A stretch of DNA of 64,000 nucleotides, from the NCBI RefSeq assembly GCF_028372415.1, contig NC_092878.1, forward strand, positions 29,990,903 to 30,054,902, in the 5' to 3' direction. Numbering within the stretch: position 1 is the stretch's first letter; each line of letters begins with the position of its first letter. Shown here in pieces: positions 11,499 to 21,460 of the stretch. The notes beneath the pieces were generated by a model that did no database searches, had not been told where the DNA came from, and saw nothing but the letters and a program-made list of their open reading frames with translations. This DNA is from Notamacropus eugenii (lineage: Eukaryota > Chordata > Mammalia > Diprotodontia > Macropodidae). Made by a program: the position numbers and the translations under genes.

Positions 11499-12324
11499 AT
11501 TTTTATTAACTAAAGAGCATTTATTGTATTCTCTACTAAGCCTTAGAGTTTTGAGGACATAACTAAATTCTGGAAAACCCTTACACAGAAGGATAAGTAC
11601 AGTGAGCGTTATAAGCAGATATAACAGCTGGAAGAACTGTAATTAAGTGCCAACTGACCAAAGAGTAATTTTTAGCTACTTCTTAAAAAAGAAAAAGAAA
11701 ATGGGGAGGGACAGGGGCTTCAGATTGAACAAGACAAAAATCTTCTAATACTCCTAATGCGTTTGACCTTGGCTAGATCGTAACAAAATGGAAACAAGAC
11801 TTCTATAATAACAACTCTCCCACTACAGCATTCTGTACACACGTGTTTTCCAAGCCCTCCCCACATCCCCCCAAGGCTTGCCAGCTTGTTGGGTCTGCTG
11901 ATGGAGAAGCACATAGATCTTCTCTTTGATCCAATCTTTGTTGTAGGGCTGGTACATCTGAGCATCTGCTCAGTACACAAGGCAACTAAGATCTGCCAGA
12001 TCATCAATGAAATCAAACAACTGACTTATGTCATATGCGACAGAGGGACTGTTGGGATTCATTCTCTTTAGATATTCTTCATACATCTTACAAACTCCTT
12101 CCATGCATTCATTCACCGATTCATAATCAGCATAAGTTTGGCCTTTTGGCCTCTTGGTAGGTTGTACCAACAAAATGGTATGAGACTTCATCTCCAAATG
12201 TAAATCACTCTCTCCGTTGATGACTCAACAAGTCATGCCTTGTAATACTGTATCGAGCTCCGAAGCTGTCACTGCCACAGCCACTGCACAAGAGCTGAGC
12301 CGCAACACTGCTAACAGCCATCGT
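11499..12324 (-). pseudogene. ERH: Processed pseudogene of ERH (enhancer of rudimentary homolog)
   Basis: Read on the minus strand, an ATG at 12191-12189 opens a frame that is recognisably ERH, a highly conserved 104-residue nuclear protein involved in mRNA splicing and pyrimidine-linked cell-cycle functions. Landmarks include the start [13 protein letters not shown], then [14 protein letters not shown], and [14 protein letters not shown]. The copy is intronless. It has an extra codon after the start, a nonsense change at 11972-11970 (the Arg codon after L-V-Y becomes TGA, a CpG-decay type change), and a frame slip near its C-terminus; after the stop the same frame still reads the remaining ERH tail (Y-Q-P-Y-N-K-D-W-I-K-E-K). 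A 5' UTR-like segment (12,192-12,324), 3' UTR (11,499-11,880) and a T-rich tract (decayed poly(A)) at 11,499-11,506 complete a retrocopy. The L1 target repeat 'tgcaaaaattctt' flanks it (11486-11498 and 12325-12337), showing L1-mediated insertion into the older L1. Non-functional as a full protein. Confidence 0.93.
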
Positions 12325-12565
12325 TGCAAAAATTCTTTCCCAGTTTTCTGCTTCCCTCCTAATCTTGGTTGCAATGGGTCTGTTTGTGCAAAAATTTTTC
12401 AATTTAATGTAATCAAAATTATGCATTTTGCACTTCATAATGTTCTTTATCTCTTGTTTGATCAAAAAATTCTCCATTCTCCACAAATCTGAGAAATACA
12501 CTATTTCTTGCTCCCCTAATTTGTTTATATTATCAATCTTTATACCTACATCATGAGTATGTCTT

Positions 12566-12774
12566 AATATACAAAGCTACTATAAGTTATATTTCCTTAT
12601 TCTTCTTGGAAAAAAAAACACTTTTCCAGAGTCATAATCTAGTCATCAGTTGTATCTCACCAAACTACAGAGACATATAAGATTAAATTTACTTCCTTGC
12701 AAATTTAAATTTCTACTTGATTTTATTTAGTACTAATACTCTGTATATCAGCACACAGAAAGCTGAAAGTAGGG
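12566..12774. other. Spacer between two L1 insertions
   Basis: About 210 bases of AT-rich pre-insertion DNA; no other element seen. Confidence 0.5.
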
Positions 12775-12795
12775 ATTATACTGTTGACTCTTTTT

Positions 12796-14554
12796 TTTTT
12801 GTAATGTTTAACAATCACTGCCATACAATTGTGATTTTATCCGCCCCACCTACCCCTCACTCCCCCCCTCCCTCCCCACGACTGCATACAATTCTGTATA
12901 GATTCTACATATACTTTCCTATTGAGTATATTTTCACTATAGTCATGCTATGTAGTCAGACTAAGATAAATGAAAGAAATCGTATAACAAATCAGAACAT
13001 GATACACAAACACATACACATACACAAACATGATCTGCTACAATATGTGAGTGACTTCCATATTTCTCTCTCTGAGTGTGGCAGGCATTTTGCCTTGAGA
13101 TCCTCCATTGGGATTTTTTTTTTTTTTTGATAAGAAGTTCTTGTGTTATTACAAAAATCAAAGTCTACCAGAAAAAACTCTCACACACTGTGGTTGTTGC
13201 TGTGCATAAAGTTCTCCTAGTTCTGCTCCTTTCACTCAGCATCAGGTCATATAAGTCCTTCCAGGCCTCTCTGAAGTCTTCTTGTTCATCATTTCTTATG
13301 GCACAATAGTACTCCATTACATTCATATACCATAATTTATTCAGCCATTCCCCAATTGATGGACATCCCCTTGACTTCCAGTTTTTGGCAACTACATAGA
13401 GTGCTGCTATAAATATTTTTGTACATGTGGGACCCTTTCCCATTTTTATGATCTCTTGGGGATATAGTCCTAGTAGCGATATTGCTGGGTCAAAGGGTAT
13501 GCACATTTTTGTAGCCCTTTGGGCATAGTTCCAAATTGCTCTCCAGAATGGTTGGATGTGCTCGCAGCTCCACCAACAATGAATTAGTGTTCCAACTTTC
13601 CCACATCTTCTCCAGCATTTATCATTTTCTTGTTCTGTCATGTTTGCCAATCTTATAGGTGTGATGTGGTACCTCAGAGTTGTTTTGATTTGCATCTCTC
13701 TAACCAATAGTGATTTAGAGCATTTTTTCATATGATTATAGATAGCCTTAACCTCTTCCTCTGAAAATTGCCTGTTCATATCCTTTGACCATTCATCAAT
13801 TGGGGAATGACTTGTATGATTATACATTTGGATCAGTTCTCTATATATTCTAGAAATGAGGCCTTTATCCCTGAGCTTAGCTGTAAAAATTCTTTCCCAA
13901 TTTACTACATCCCTCCGGATTTTGGTTGCATTGGGTTTGGTTGTGCAAAAACTTCTCAGTTTAATGTAATCAAAATTATCCATTTTGCATTTCATAATGC
14001 ATTCTATCTCTCCTTTAGTAAAGAATTCTTCCCTTCTCCATAGATCTGATAAATACACTATTCCTTGCTTCTCCAGTTTATTCATGGTATCAATCTTTAT
14101 ACCTAAATCATGTACCCATTTGGACTTTATTCTTGTGTACGGTGTCAGGTATGGGTCTATGCCTAATTTCCGCCACACTGTTATCCAGTTTTCCCAGCAA
14201 TTTTTGTCAAACAATGAGTTCTTATCCCAGAAGCTGGGGTCCTTGGGTTTATCAAACAGAAGGTTGCTATATTCCTTTCCTACTGCATCTTGAGTGCCAA
14301 GTCTATTCCACTTGTCTACCTCTCTGTTTGTTAGCCAATACCAAGTGGTTTTGATAATTGCTGCTTTATAGTACAGTTTGAGGTCTGGTAGCGCTAGGCC
14401 ACCTTCCCAAGCATTTCTTTTCATTAGTCCCTTTGATATTCTGGACCTTTTGTTTTTCCAAATGAATTTTGATATTATTTTGTCCAGCTCTAGAAAGTAA
14501 TTGTCTGATAGTTTAATTGGTATGGCACTAAACAAGTATATTAATTTGGGTAGA
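12796..14554 (-). mobile_element. Young L1 insertion, 5'-truncated
   Basis: A 1.76-kb L1 3' portion on the minus strand. The T-run at 12791-12800 (plus strand) is its poly(A) tail, followed by the pyrimidine-rich 3' UTR (to about 13,160) and the ORF2 end. A perfect 21-base target duplication flanks it: 12775-12795 and 14555-14575. The intact target duplication and uninterrupted ORF2 segment mark it as one of the youngest insertions in the window. Confidence 0.95.
13165..14554 (-). CDS. L1 ORF2p C-terminal part, open but 5'-truncated
   Basis: An uninterrupted frame of about 456 codons from a Met at 14535 to a stop at 13167-13165 (the truncated frame begins at 14554). It covers the end of the L1 reverse transcriptase/thumb region and the C-terminal domain. 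The C-terminal Cys-His motif is complete: Cys307, Cys311, His319 and Cys324 of the segment (C-x3-C-x7-H-x4-C), inside a W-rich stretch C-W-R-R-C ... H-C-W-W-S-C. This domain binds RNA in L1 ORF2p. The endonuclease, the catalytic F-A-D-D region and the promoter are missing, so no retrotransposition is possible from this copy. It is a remnant coding region, not a host gene. Confidence 0.9.
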
Positions 14555-14575
14555 ATTATACTGTTGACTCTTTTT

Positions 14576-15229
14576 AAAAAATTTGGCTCCTTAAATTAAT
14601 GACTATTTTTTCCTGTGTTGTAATTATTACTTTGCATAGTCTCTAACTTGGTAGACTTAGACATTTTTCTTCCTTTTATTCTCTTTTTAAATTTAAATCA
14701 TTTTTATCAGACTTGTAAGACTCTAGGAAAATATAATTTTGTCAGTCATCAACATCTGCACTTCATCCCTGGCCATATGTCCGTCATTCATGTTTTAATT
14801 TGTGGTCCAGAAATCTAAATTCTGTTCACAGGTGTCATCTTATTAATCATTTTCCAAACTGGCCTTTTTCATATTAGCCTCGCCTCCAAATGGCAGTAGT
14901 GATGCAAACATTCCCCCCCTCCCAGAGACCTCTCCTGGACTTTGTAATCCCCAGCAATGCCGTCTACGTTTATTCCAGCAACACAGTTCGATCCCACACA
15001 TGAATTACCAGAAGTGTTTGGAAATGTCAGATTTAACAAATCTTGGGAGGCTCTCTGTCATAGTTTAGATACATTCTCCGGGAAGTCAGCAGACCTCCCC
15101 ATTGTTAATGTCAGGTTGATAAATAAATGCCTTGGAACTGCTTAGCAGTGTTGCCAACCATCACTGCTGGTCTCTTCTCATGACTATCTTAATGTCACCA
15201 ATGGGTCCACATTTCAATTAATTTCAGTT
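14576..15229. other. No feature recognised
   Basis: Includes a 62-codon open frame from ATG 14957 to 15145. It has no flanking splice signals I trust and matches no family I know. Otherwise AT-rich DNA. Confidence 0.4.
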
Positions 15230-16590
15230 CAAGAAACATAGTCTGATCTATACTCTAGCAAGATTATTTTATCAGCTGGGAGAAAAATGGTTTACGTGGG
15301 GACAAACTGAAAAGGCACACTATTACAATAGCTCAGGTGGGAGTGGATCAAGTAAGCAAACATTTTTTAAATTTGTATTGTGTTTTAAGCACTATGAGAG
15401 TTGATGTGGGCCTGAAATAAGGCAGTAGTCATACGAATAAAAAAGAGGGAATGAAATCGAGATACTATATCATGTGAAATGAACAAGATTTCACAATGGA
15501 TTGGTTATTTGGGAGGAAGGAATGGGAAAAATTAATGTTGGCTGGGAGGTTACAAATTTGGATTTACCGGACAATAGTGATTCTCTCAACAAAAATCAAG
15601 AAGTTTGGAAGCAGGGTGGGTTTAGGAGGAAGGAGAATGAATTTTGTTTTGGATATGTTAAGGTTGAGATTCCAATGTGATAGTCTAATGGAAATGCCTA
15701 ATAGGCAGTTGGTAAATGTGGAACTGGACTATAGGAGGGAGATTAAAGTTGAATAAAAACATTGAGGAGTCATATAGACATGATAATTAAACTCAAGGAA
15801 GCTGATGGGATTATTGAGGTAGAGGAGGACCAGGGATGTATTTTTGGGCAACATTCACAGATAAGGGCAAGAGTTGTTTCACAATACAGCAAAAAAAGAC
15901 CAAGAGCAGAAGTGAAAAGAAGAGGAGAAAAACCAGGAAAAGTATCATGGAAACGAAGGGAGAAGAGAGTACTCACAAGGAGGTAGTCATGGACAGGGTC
16001 AAAAGATAAAGAGAAATTAAGGAGGAGTGAAAAGGGCTTGTTGGATTTGGTGGTATTTCAATAGTATGGTGGGGTTGGATGCCATATTGTAAAGGCTTTA
16101 AAAGTCAATGGAGGCATTAAGTATAGATGGCTTTTTCCTTAGAGTCTGGCTGTGAAAATCAAGAAAAATATAGAATCATAACCCAAGGAGTTTTTGGGGA
16201 CAGAAGAGATATATAAATATTTGAAAGTGTCAGAGAACAAGCCAGTAAATAGGGAGCAACAGAAGATAAGAGGAAAAGTTACATTCTAAACCTCCTCTCC
16301 CATACTCTAGATTTTCATCTTGGAGACTCAATCTGAAATTAACACAAAGAGCCTCTCTGTCCCTGTGATCTCTCCCTCTGTTCAGATTGCTTCTCCCAAA
16401 AGTTCCACTTTAAAAGGCCTTTAAAAAGGTCCAGCAATAGTTCATTAATCTCCAGAATGAATTCCAGATCTGATCTCCAGATATTTGATATCTTTATCTC
16501 TTCCAATCTTCCCTTCAGCTTCCTTTTATGTTTATCTTCTCTTATTGGAATTATGCTCTCCTGGAGCCTATGAGATATTCAAGGAGGACT
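15230..16590 (+). mobile_element. L2 LINE remnant, 3' half
   Basis: The order matches L2: 'ttacaatagctcaggtggga' (about 15,324), 'ggaaggagaatgaattttgt', 'gatatgttaaggttgagatt', 'taataggcagttggtaaatg' (15,655-15,720) and the purine-rich downstream part. Bases 16,295-16,590 look like the L2 3' region ('ccaatcttcccttcagcttc'). Several open frames here (15,496-15,986) are L2-derived noise. Confidence 0.75.
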
Positions 16591-16594
16591 AGCA

Positions 16595-17095
16595 CTGTGG
16601 TGTGAGGGCTTGCCAAGCACTTTTCAGGGCTGTTCATCCATCTTTGGTGTCTACCTGGTACTTAACTCTTATCTGTGACTGCAAGAAGCTATACAACGTG
16701 CAGTGGCTACACCCCAGGATAATGCCTCTGCAGATGGGTTAAACCAGGTTGAGGGTAACCCATGGACCTCAAATCCATCGTTGAGTTAGGGAAGTGTCCG
16801 CCCCAAGCATGTGAAGGATTTCCCTAGTGGAACGGGTAGATGAGAACAATTCATTCCAATGGCTATGAAAGTGGTTGAAGCAGGCACTATGACTTGCTGA
16901 GAGGTTGGTCAGACAATGAAGAAACTAAGGTCATTCACTGCATCCAGAGCCATTACCAGTAGTTGTGATTTCAATGACTCTGAAAAAATGAGCCTGATTA
17001 CTTTGTGCAACTGTGCCTCACTTAAATCCAGTTCATGTATTAGTCAAGACATTGCCCAATGAATTCATCGGTCTTTGAAAATAAAGCACAAATAA
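16595..17095 (+). mobile_element. RTE-linked element / RTE 3' region
   Basis: Contains 'gaagtgtccgccccaagcat', 'gaaggatttccctagtggaa', 'tcactgcatccagagccatt' and 'ttactttgtgcaactgtgcc', an ordered set I associate with a marsupial RTE-clade repeat. The end 'tcggtctttgaaaataaagc' corresponds to the RTE tail 'ggtcctcttcgaaaacgaag', also found at the 3' ends of SINEs at 38.6, 55.9 kb and, on the minus strand, 40.86 kb. Name assignment is from memory; the shared tail is seen directly. Confidence 0.6.
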
Positions 17096-17553
17096 CATTT
17101 CTATTACCAGCACATTCTTGATACATGATAACCCAAAGGAGAGAAAGAAGGGAGAGGGAGAATGGGGGAAATTATCTCATTGGGAAATCAACTGACCTAG
17201 AAAATAGAGTGAGGAGAGATAGTTTAAGAATTATTGGACTACATGAAAGCCATGATTAAAAAAAAAGAGCTAGACATCAAATTTCAAGAAATTATAAAGG
17301 AAAACTGCCTCAATATTTTAGAATCAGGGGTAAAATAAAATAAAAAGATCCACCAATTACCTTTTGGAAGAGATCCCACAATGAAAATTCCCAGAAATAT
17401 GGCAGACAGATTCTAGAGCTCCCAGATCAAGGAGACAATATTACAAGTGGTCATTGAAGAGCCACAGGCAGGATCACACAAGATTTATCTGCTTTCAAGT
17501 TAAAGAACTGGAGAGCTTGGAATATGATATTCTGGAAGTCAAAGGATCTAGAA

Positions 17554-17758
17554 CAGGGATGGGGAATCTGTAGCCTTGAGGCCACATGTGACCTTCTAGG
17601 TCCTCGGGTGTGGCCTTTTTTGATTGAGTCCAAGTTTTACAGAACAAATCCTTTTATTAAGAGTCCTTGTTCTGTGAAGTTTAGATTCAGTCAAAGGGCC
17701 ACATTTGAGGACTTAGAGGGCCACATGTGGCCTTGAGGCTGCAGGTTCCCTACCCCTG
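17554..17758. mobile_element. hAT-type MITE inserted in L1 ORF1
   Basis: A 205-bp palindromic element with long terminal inverted repeats: the left end CAGGGATGGGGAATCTGTAG mirrors the right end, which closes with CAGGTTCCCTACCCCTG. The inner arms also pair ('gaggccacatgtgacc' against 'ggccacatgtggcc'). It is flanked by 8-bp target duplications ATCTAGAA (17546-17553) and ATCTAGGA (17759-17766), 7 of 8 identical, the length used by hAT transposases. It has no coding capacity. Removing it restores the L1 ORF1 sequence order. Confidence 0.92.
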
Positions 17759-18429
17759 ATCTAGGATTGCAACCAAGAATCCCCTTCCCAGCGAAACTAA
17801 GTATAATGATTTAGGGAGAAAATGGTCATTTAATGAAATAGATGACTTTCAAGCATTTCCAATGGAAAAACTAAAGCTGAACAGAAAATTTGATATCTAA
17901 CACAAGACTTAAGGAAGCATAAAAAAGTAAACATGAAAGAGACTTAATAAGGTTAAACTGTTTACATTCCAGTATGGGAAGATGATACATGTAACTTCTA
18001 AGAACTTCATTATTATGGCAATTAGGAGACTGCAAAAACAGATGACATGGACATGAGTCAATTATACTGAGATGATCTCAGAAAAATGAAGGGATGAAAA
18101 AGAGGGATGCATTTGGGAGAAGGGGAAAGGGAGAGGTAGAATGGGGAAAATTAGCTCACATAAAAGAGGCACACTTGAAAGTTCTTACAGTGGAAGGGAA
18201 AGTGAGGAGAGTGGGCAACACTTGAACCTTATTCTCAGAATTGGTTCAAAGAGGGAAGAATATAGAAACATTCTTAACTGAATATAGAAATGTATCCTAT
18301 CTGTCAGGAAAATAGGAGGGAAAGGGGCTAAGAGAAAAGGGAAGAGGATAAAAGGAAGAATAGATAAAAGGAGGTAGTGGTCAGAAGCAAAATTTACTTT
18401 TGAGAAGGGTATAAAGGATGAAAAGAGGT

Positions 18430-18433
<4 letters not shown>

Positions 18434-18494
<61 letters not shown>
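18434..18494. repeat. (GA)n microsatellite in L1 inter-ORF region
   Basis: About 30 GA units. Creates an artefactual minus-strand Leu/Ser frame. Confidence 0.97.
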
Positions 18495-18497
<3 letters not shown>

Positions 18498-19435
18498 ATA
18501 AACAGAAAAAAATAGGACAGATGGAAATGTGCAGCTATTAATCAGAATTCTGAAGGTGAGTAGGATAAACTCACCCATAAAAAAGAAGAGTATAGTAGAA
18601 TGGATTAGAAACCAGGATCCAACAATATGCTGTTTACAAGTTACATACTTGAAACAGAAAGACACTCATAGGGTTGAAATAAGGGGCTGGACCAGATTTT
18701 GTCATTCTTTAGCCAAAGTTAAAAAAAAAAGGCAGAGGTAGCAATTACCATCTCAGAAAAAGCAAAATTAAAAAATGACCCAATTAAAAGAGATAACCAG
18801 GGAAACTATATTTTACTAAAAGGTACCATAGACAACAGATGGAAATACTAAATTTATATGCACCAAATGGGAGAACATCCAAATTCTTAAAGGAAAAGTT
18901 AAATGAGTTACAGGAGAAAATAGATAGCAAAACTATATTGGGGGGACCTCAATTGTACCCTCTCAGAACTAGGTAAATCCAACCATAAAATAAATAAGAA
19001 AGAAGTTAAAAGATGAATAGAAAAGTTAGATATGATACAACTCTGGAGAAAAATAAATAAGAATACAAAGGAGAATATTTTTTGTCAGCTGTACATGGCA
19101 TCTTCACAAAAAATGAACCATGTATTTGGGCATAAAAACCTCAGAACCAAAGGCAGAAAAGAATATTAAATGCATCCATTTGCAGACCATAATGCAATCA
19201 AAATTACATCCAATAAAGGGTCTTGGAAGCAAATATTAAAAATTAGTTGGGAACTAAGCAATCTAAAACAAACTAAAGAATGAGTGGGCAAAAAAGCAAA
19301 TCATAGAAACAATCAATAATTTTATTACATATAATGACAACAATGAGTCAACATACCAAAATGTGTGAGATGCCACTAAAGCAATACTTAGGAGAAAATT
19401 TATATCTCTAAATGCTTAAATCAATAAAAACAGAA

Positions 19436-19438
<3 letters not shown>

Positions 19439-19506
<68 letters not shown>
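19439..19506. repeat. (AG)n microsatellite within L1 ORF2
   Basis: About 34 AG units located exactly where L1 ORF2 is normally purine-rich (I-N-K-I-E-K-E-E-I-N coding region); the L1 order resumes after it with 'agatcagcgaattggacatg'. Confidence 0.95.
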
Positions 19507-19508
<2 letters not shown>

Positions 19509-19639
19509 AGATCAGCGAATTGGACATGCAGTAAAAAGAAAAACTAGAAAAAGAACAAATTTAAAATCCCCAATTAAGTACAAAAATAGAAATCCTGAAA
19601 AATTAAGGGCAAGCTTAATAAAAATTATTTTACATCATT

Positions 19640-20200
19640 GAAATAAAAATGCAACATGATACCTTACAAAAGTGACATTTGAGTTGAGTGCTGAAGTAAA
19701 CTAGGAATTCTAAGAGGTAGAAGTGAGGAAGAGGACTTTGCAGGCATGGGGAGAGTTTGTTCAAAGACATGAGGTTGGAGTATTTAAAATCACATAGGTA
19801 CAATAACAAGGCCAATTTGACTAGACTGAAGAGTATGTGCAGGAAAGTAACGTAATAATATAAGAAAATTAGGTTGGATCATGAAAGACTTGAAATATCA
19901 AAAAGAGGAGTTTGTATTTGACCTTAAAGTTGATAGGGAACTAGTAGAGAGAGCCAATTGACCATGATATGGTCAGACAGCCTTGTGTGGGATGGATTGG
20001 AGAGACTTGATATTTCTTCTCCTTCCTTTGAATTTTATTTTATTCTCTATTTAGGAAACACTAAATAAAATAAATATTTCTATATCCTTATTAGAACAGA
20101 AAACAGAAGAATCATAAACAATCAGTCAACAAGCATTTATTATACACCCATTCTATGCCAGGCACTGTGCTAGGTTTTGTATACAACACTGAAAATCTCT
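19640..20200 (+). mobile_element. L2-like LINE segment between two L1 parts
   Basis: Phrases such as 'gtgacatttgagttgagtgc', 'gcaggcatggggagagtttg' and 'tttgtatttgaccttaaagt' follow the order of L2 ('ggcatgggggacagcc', 'agaggattttatatttgatcc'). At 20,118-20,180 'cagtcaacaagcatttatta ... ccaggcactgtgctaggt' restarts an L2-like 5' phrase. Confidence 0.65.
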
Positions 20201-20339
20201 TTTATGTACAATTTGCTTTTCTTTTTAAGTATATAATAAATTCAACATGTCATTTTCAAAGATGTTGCACTAATCTATGACTCCCTCTGTTCCCTTTTGT
20301 GTATTTAAAAGAAATATTTCAATGCCACTCTTTTCCATT

Positions 20340-21312
20340 GTTATTTGTTGTAGTTCTAAAAATGGCAGCAATAGAAATATCACAAGAGAATAATACTAAA
20401 ACCTCAATAATTGGTAAAGAAGAAACAAAATTATCATTTTTGCAGATGGCATGAAGGTTTCCTTTGAAAACTTTATAGAATCAGCAAACAGTAGTTTTTT
20501 AAAAATTAAACCATGAGATGCAAAATAGATACACAAAATTTATCAGCATCCCTATAAAAAATTTAAAAAATGATAGATAAAAGATAGAAAAAGAAATCAT
20601 ATACAAAATAACTACAAAATGTATGTAGTATCTGGTGGTCAGTCTACCTCACTCAAGACTTATATGAATAAGTTGCAAAATACTCTTCTTAGAAATAAAA
20701 TCTTAAGTAACTAAAAGGCTATGTATTGCTTATAATTGGACCATGACAATATAATTTAAAGAGATATTATCTACAGCAATTTGCAGACATAATGCTATAT
20801 CAATCAAATTACCAAGGGGTCACTCTACAGAATGAGACAAAATCAGGTTAAAATTTGGAAGAACAAAATGTCTGGGACCTAAAGGGAAATAAAGGGGGGG
20901 AAGGTGGGGGAATAGCACTTCATGACCTCAAACCATTGTATAAAACTATAATTACCAAAACCACTTGGAGCTGGTTAAAAAATGTAATTTTTTTATTAGG
21001 GGCAGGTAGGTGGTACAGAGAGCATCTAGGTGACTCAGTGGATAGAATTCTAGGACCGGAGTCAGGAAAGCTCATCTTCATGAGTTCAAATCTGACCTGA
21101 CACTTACTGGCTGTGTAACCCTGGGCAAATCCCTTAATCCTCTTTGCCTCAGTTTCCTCATCTGTAAAATGAGCTGGAGAAGGAAATGACAAACCACTCC
21201 AGTATCTTTCCCAAGAAAACCCCAGATAGGGTTGCAAAGACTCTGAAATGACTGAACAACAAAATGGAAAAGTAGATCAATGGAACAGACTAGATAAGCA
21301 AGAAATCAAAAA
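20340..21312 (+). mobile_element. L1 ORF2 fragment (late RT region), hit by a SINE
   Basis: Decayed L1 ORF2: 'ggtaaagaagaaacaaaatt atcatttttgcagatggcat' covers the catalytic F-A-D-D region (now F-A-D-G), 'ctatatcaatcaaattacca' matches A-I-P-I-K-L-P, and 'acttcatgacctcaaaccat' matches L-x-D-L-K. After the SINE, 'aagtagatcaatggaacaga' continues ORF2. Stops and indels throughout. Confidence 0.75.
20996..21260 (+). repeat. MAR1-type SINE (full length) in L1
   Basis: tRNA-like head ('agcatctaggtgactcagtg', 'gataga..tctaggaccgga'), then 'ttcaaatctgacctgacact', 'gtgtaaccctgggcaaatcc', 'tttcctcatctgtaaaatga', 'ggaaatgacaaaccactcca', and an RTE-like end 'gaaatgactgaacaac'. L1 ORF2 continues directly after it. 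Confidence 0.85.
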
Positions 21313-21314
21313 TA

Positions 21315-21460
21315 CTCAGTCAACAAGCATTTATTAAACACTATTTTGTGCCAGGCACTGTGCTAGGCTTGGGGAACACAATGAATCAGCCCATGTCCTC
21401 TGGGAAGTTACTTTCTTTTGGGGTGTATACATTAAAGTATATAAAAATAAATACAAGGCA
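21315..21460 (+). mobile_element. L2-like fragment
   Basis: 'cagtcaacaagcatttatta', 'tgccaggcactgtgctaggc' and 'tcctctgggaagttactttc' match the marsupial L2 5'-proximal repeat phrase. Confidence 0.65.

Larger units (their letters stand above)
10373..12556 (-). mobile_element. L1 insertion, 5'-truncated, split by an ERH retrocopy
   Basis: On the minus strand the element runs from ORF2 (12,556 down to 12,338), is interrupted by the ERH pseudogene, resumes at 11,498, and ends with the ORF2 C-terminus at about 10,764 and a pyrimidine-rich (plus-strand view) 3' UTR to about 10,375. The ORF2 tail (10,764-11,396) keeps the L1 C-terminal Cys-His motif (C-x3-C-x7-H-x4-C) and is about 210 residues open. 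A plausible target duplication is 'gtacgtctt' at 10364-10372 against 'gtatgtctt' at 12557-12565 (8 of 9). It is more diverged than the L1 at 12.8 kb, so it is the older of the two. Confidence 0.85.
17110..19635 (+). mobile_element. L1 with ORF1 and ORF2 (endonuclease) remnants
   Basis: From about 17,190 the DNA reads as a decayed L1 ORF1: 'gtgaggagagatagtttaag' / 'aagaattattggactacatg' (R-R-D-N-L-R-I-I-G-L region), then 'agatcccacaatgaaaattc', and after the MITE 'gagaaaatggtcatttaatg'. A purine-rich inter-ORF segment (about 17,930-18,540) includes a GA array. ORF2 starts near 18,570 with Q-x-T-Y-L-K-Q-K-D-T-H-R-V-E-I-R-G-W of the endonuclease domain and continues past L-N-L-Y-A-P-N to about 19,630. 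Multiple stops and frameshifts disable both ORFs. It carries a MITE (17,554-17,758) and two GA microsatellites. Confidence 0.82.

Noticed and set aside
12205..12501. 98-codon fusion-like frame
   Set aside because: A read-through from L1 ORF2 into the ERH retrocopy 5' UTR; no evidence of use.
14957..15145. 62-codon frame with a protein-like appearance
   Set aside because: No splice signals, family match or neighbouring exons; length is within chance.
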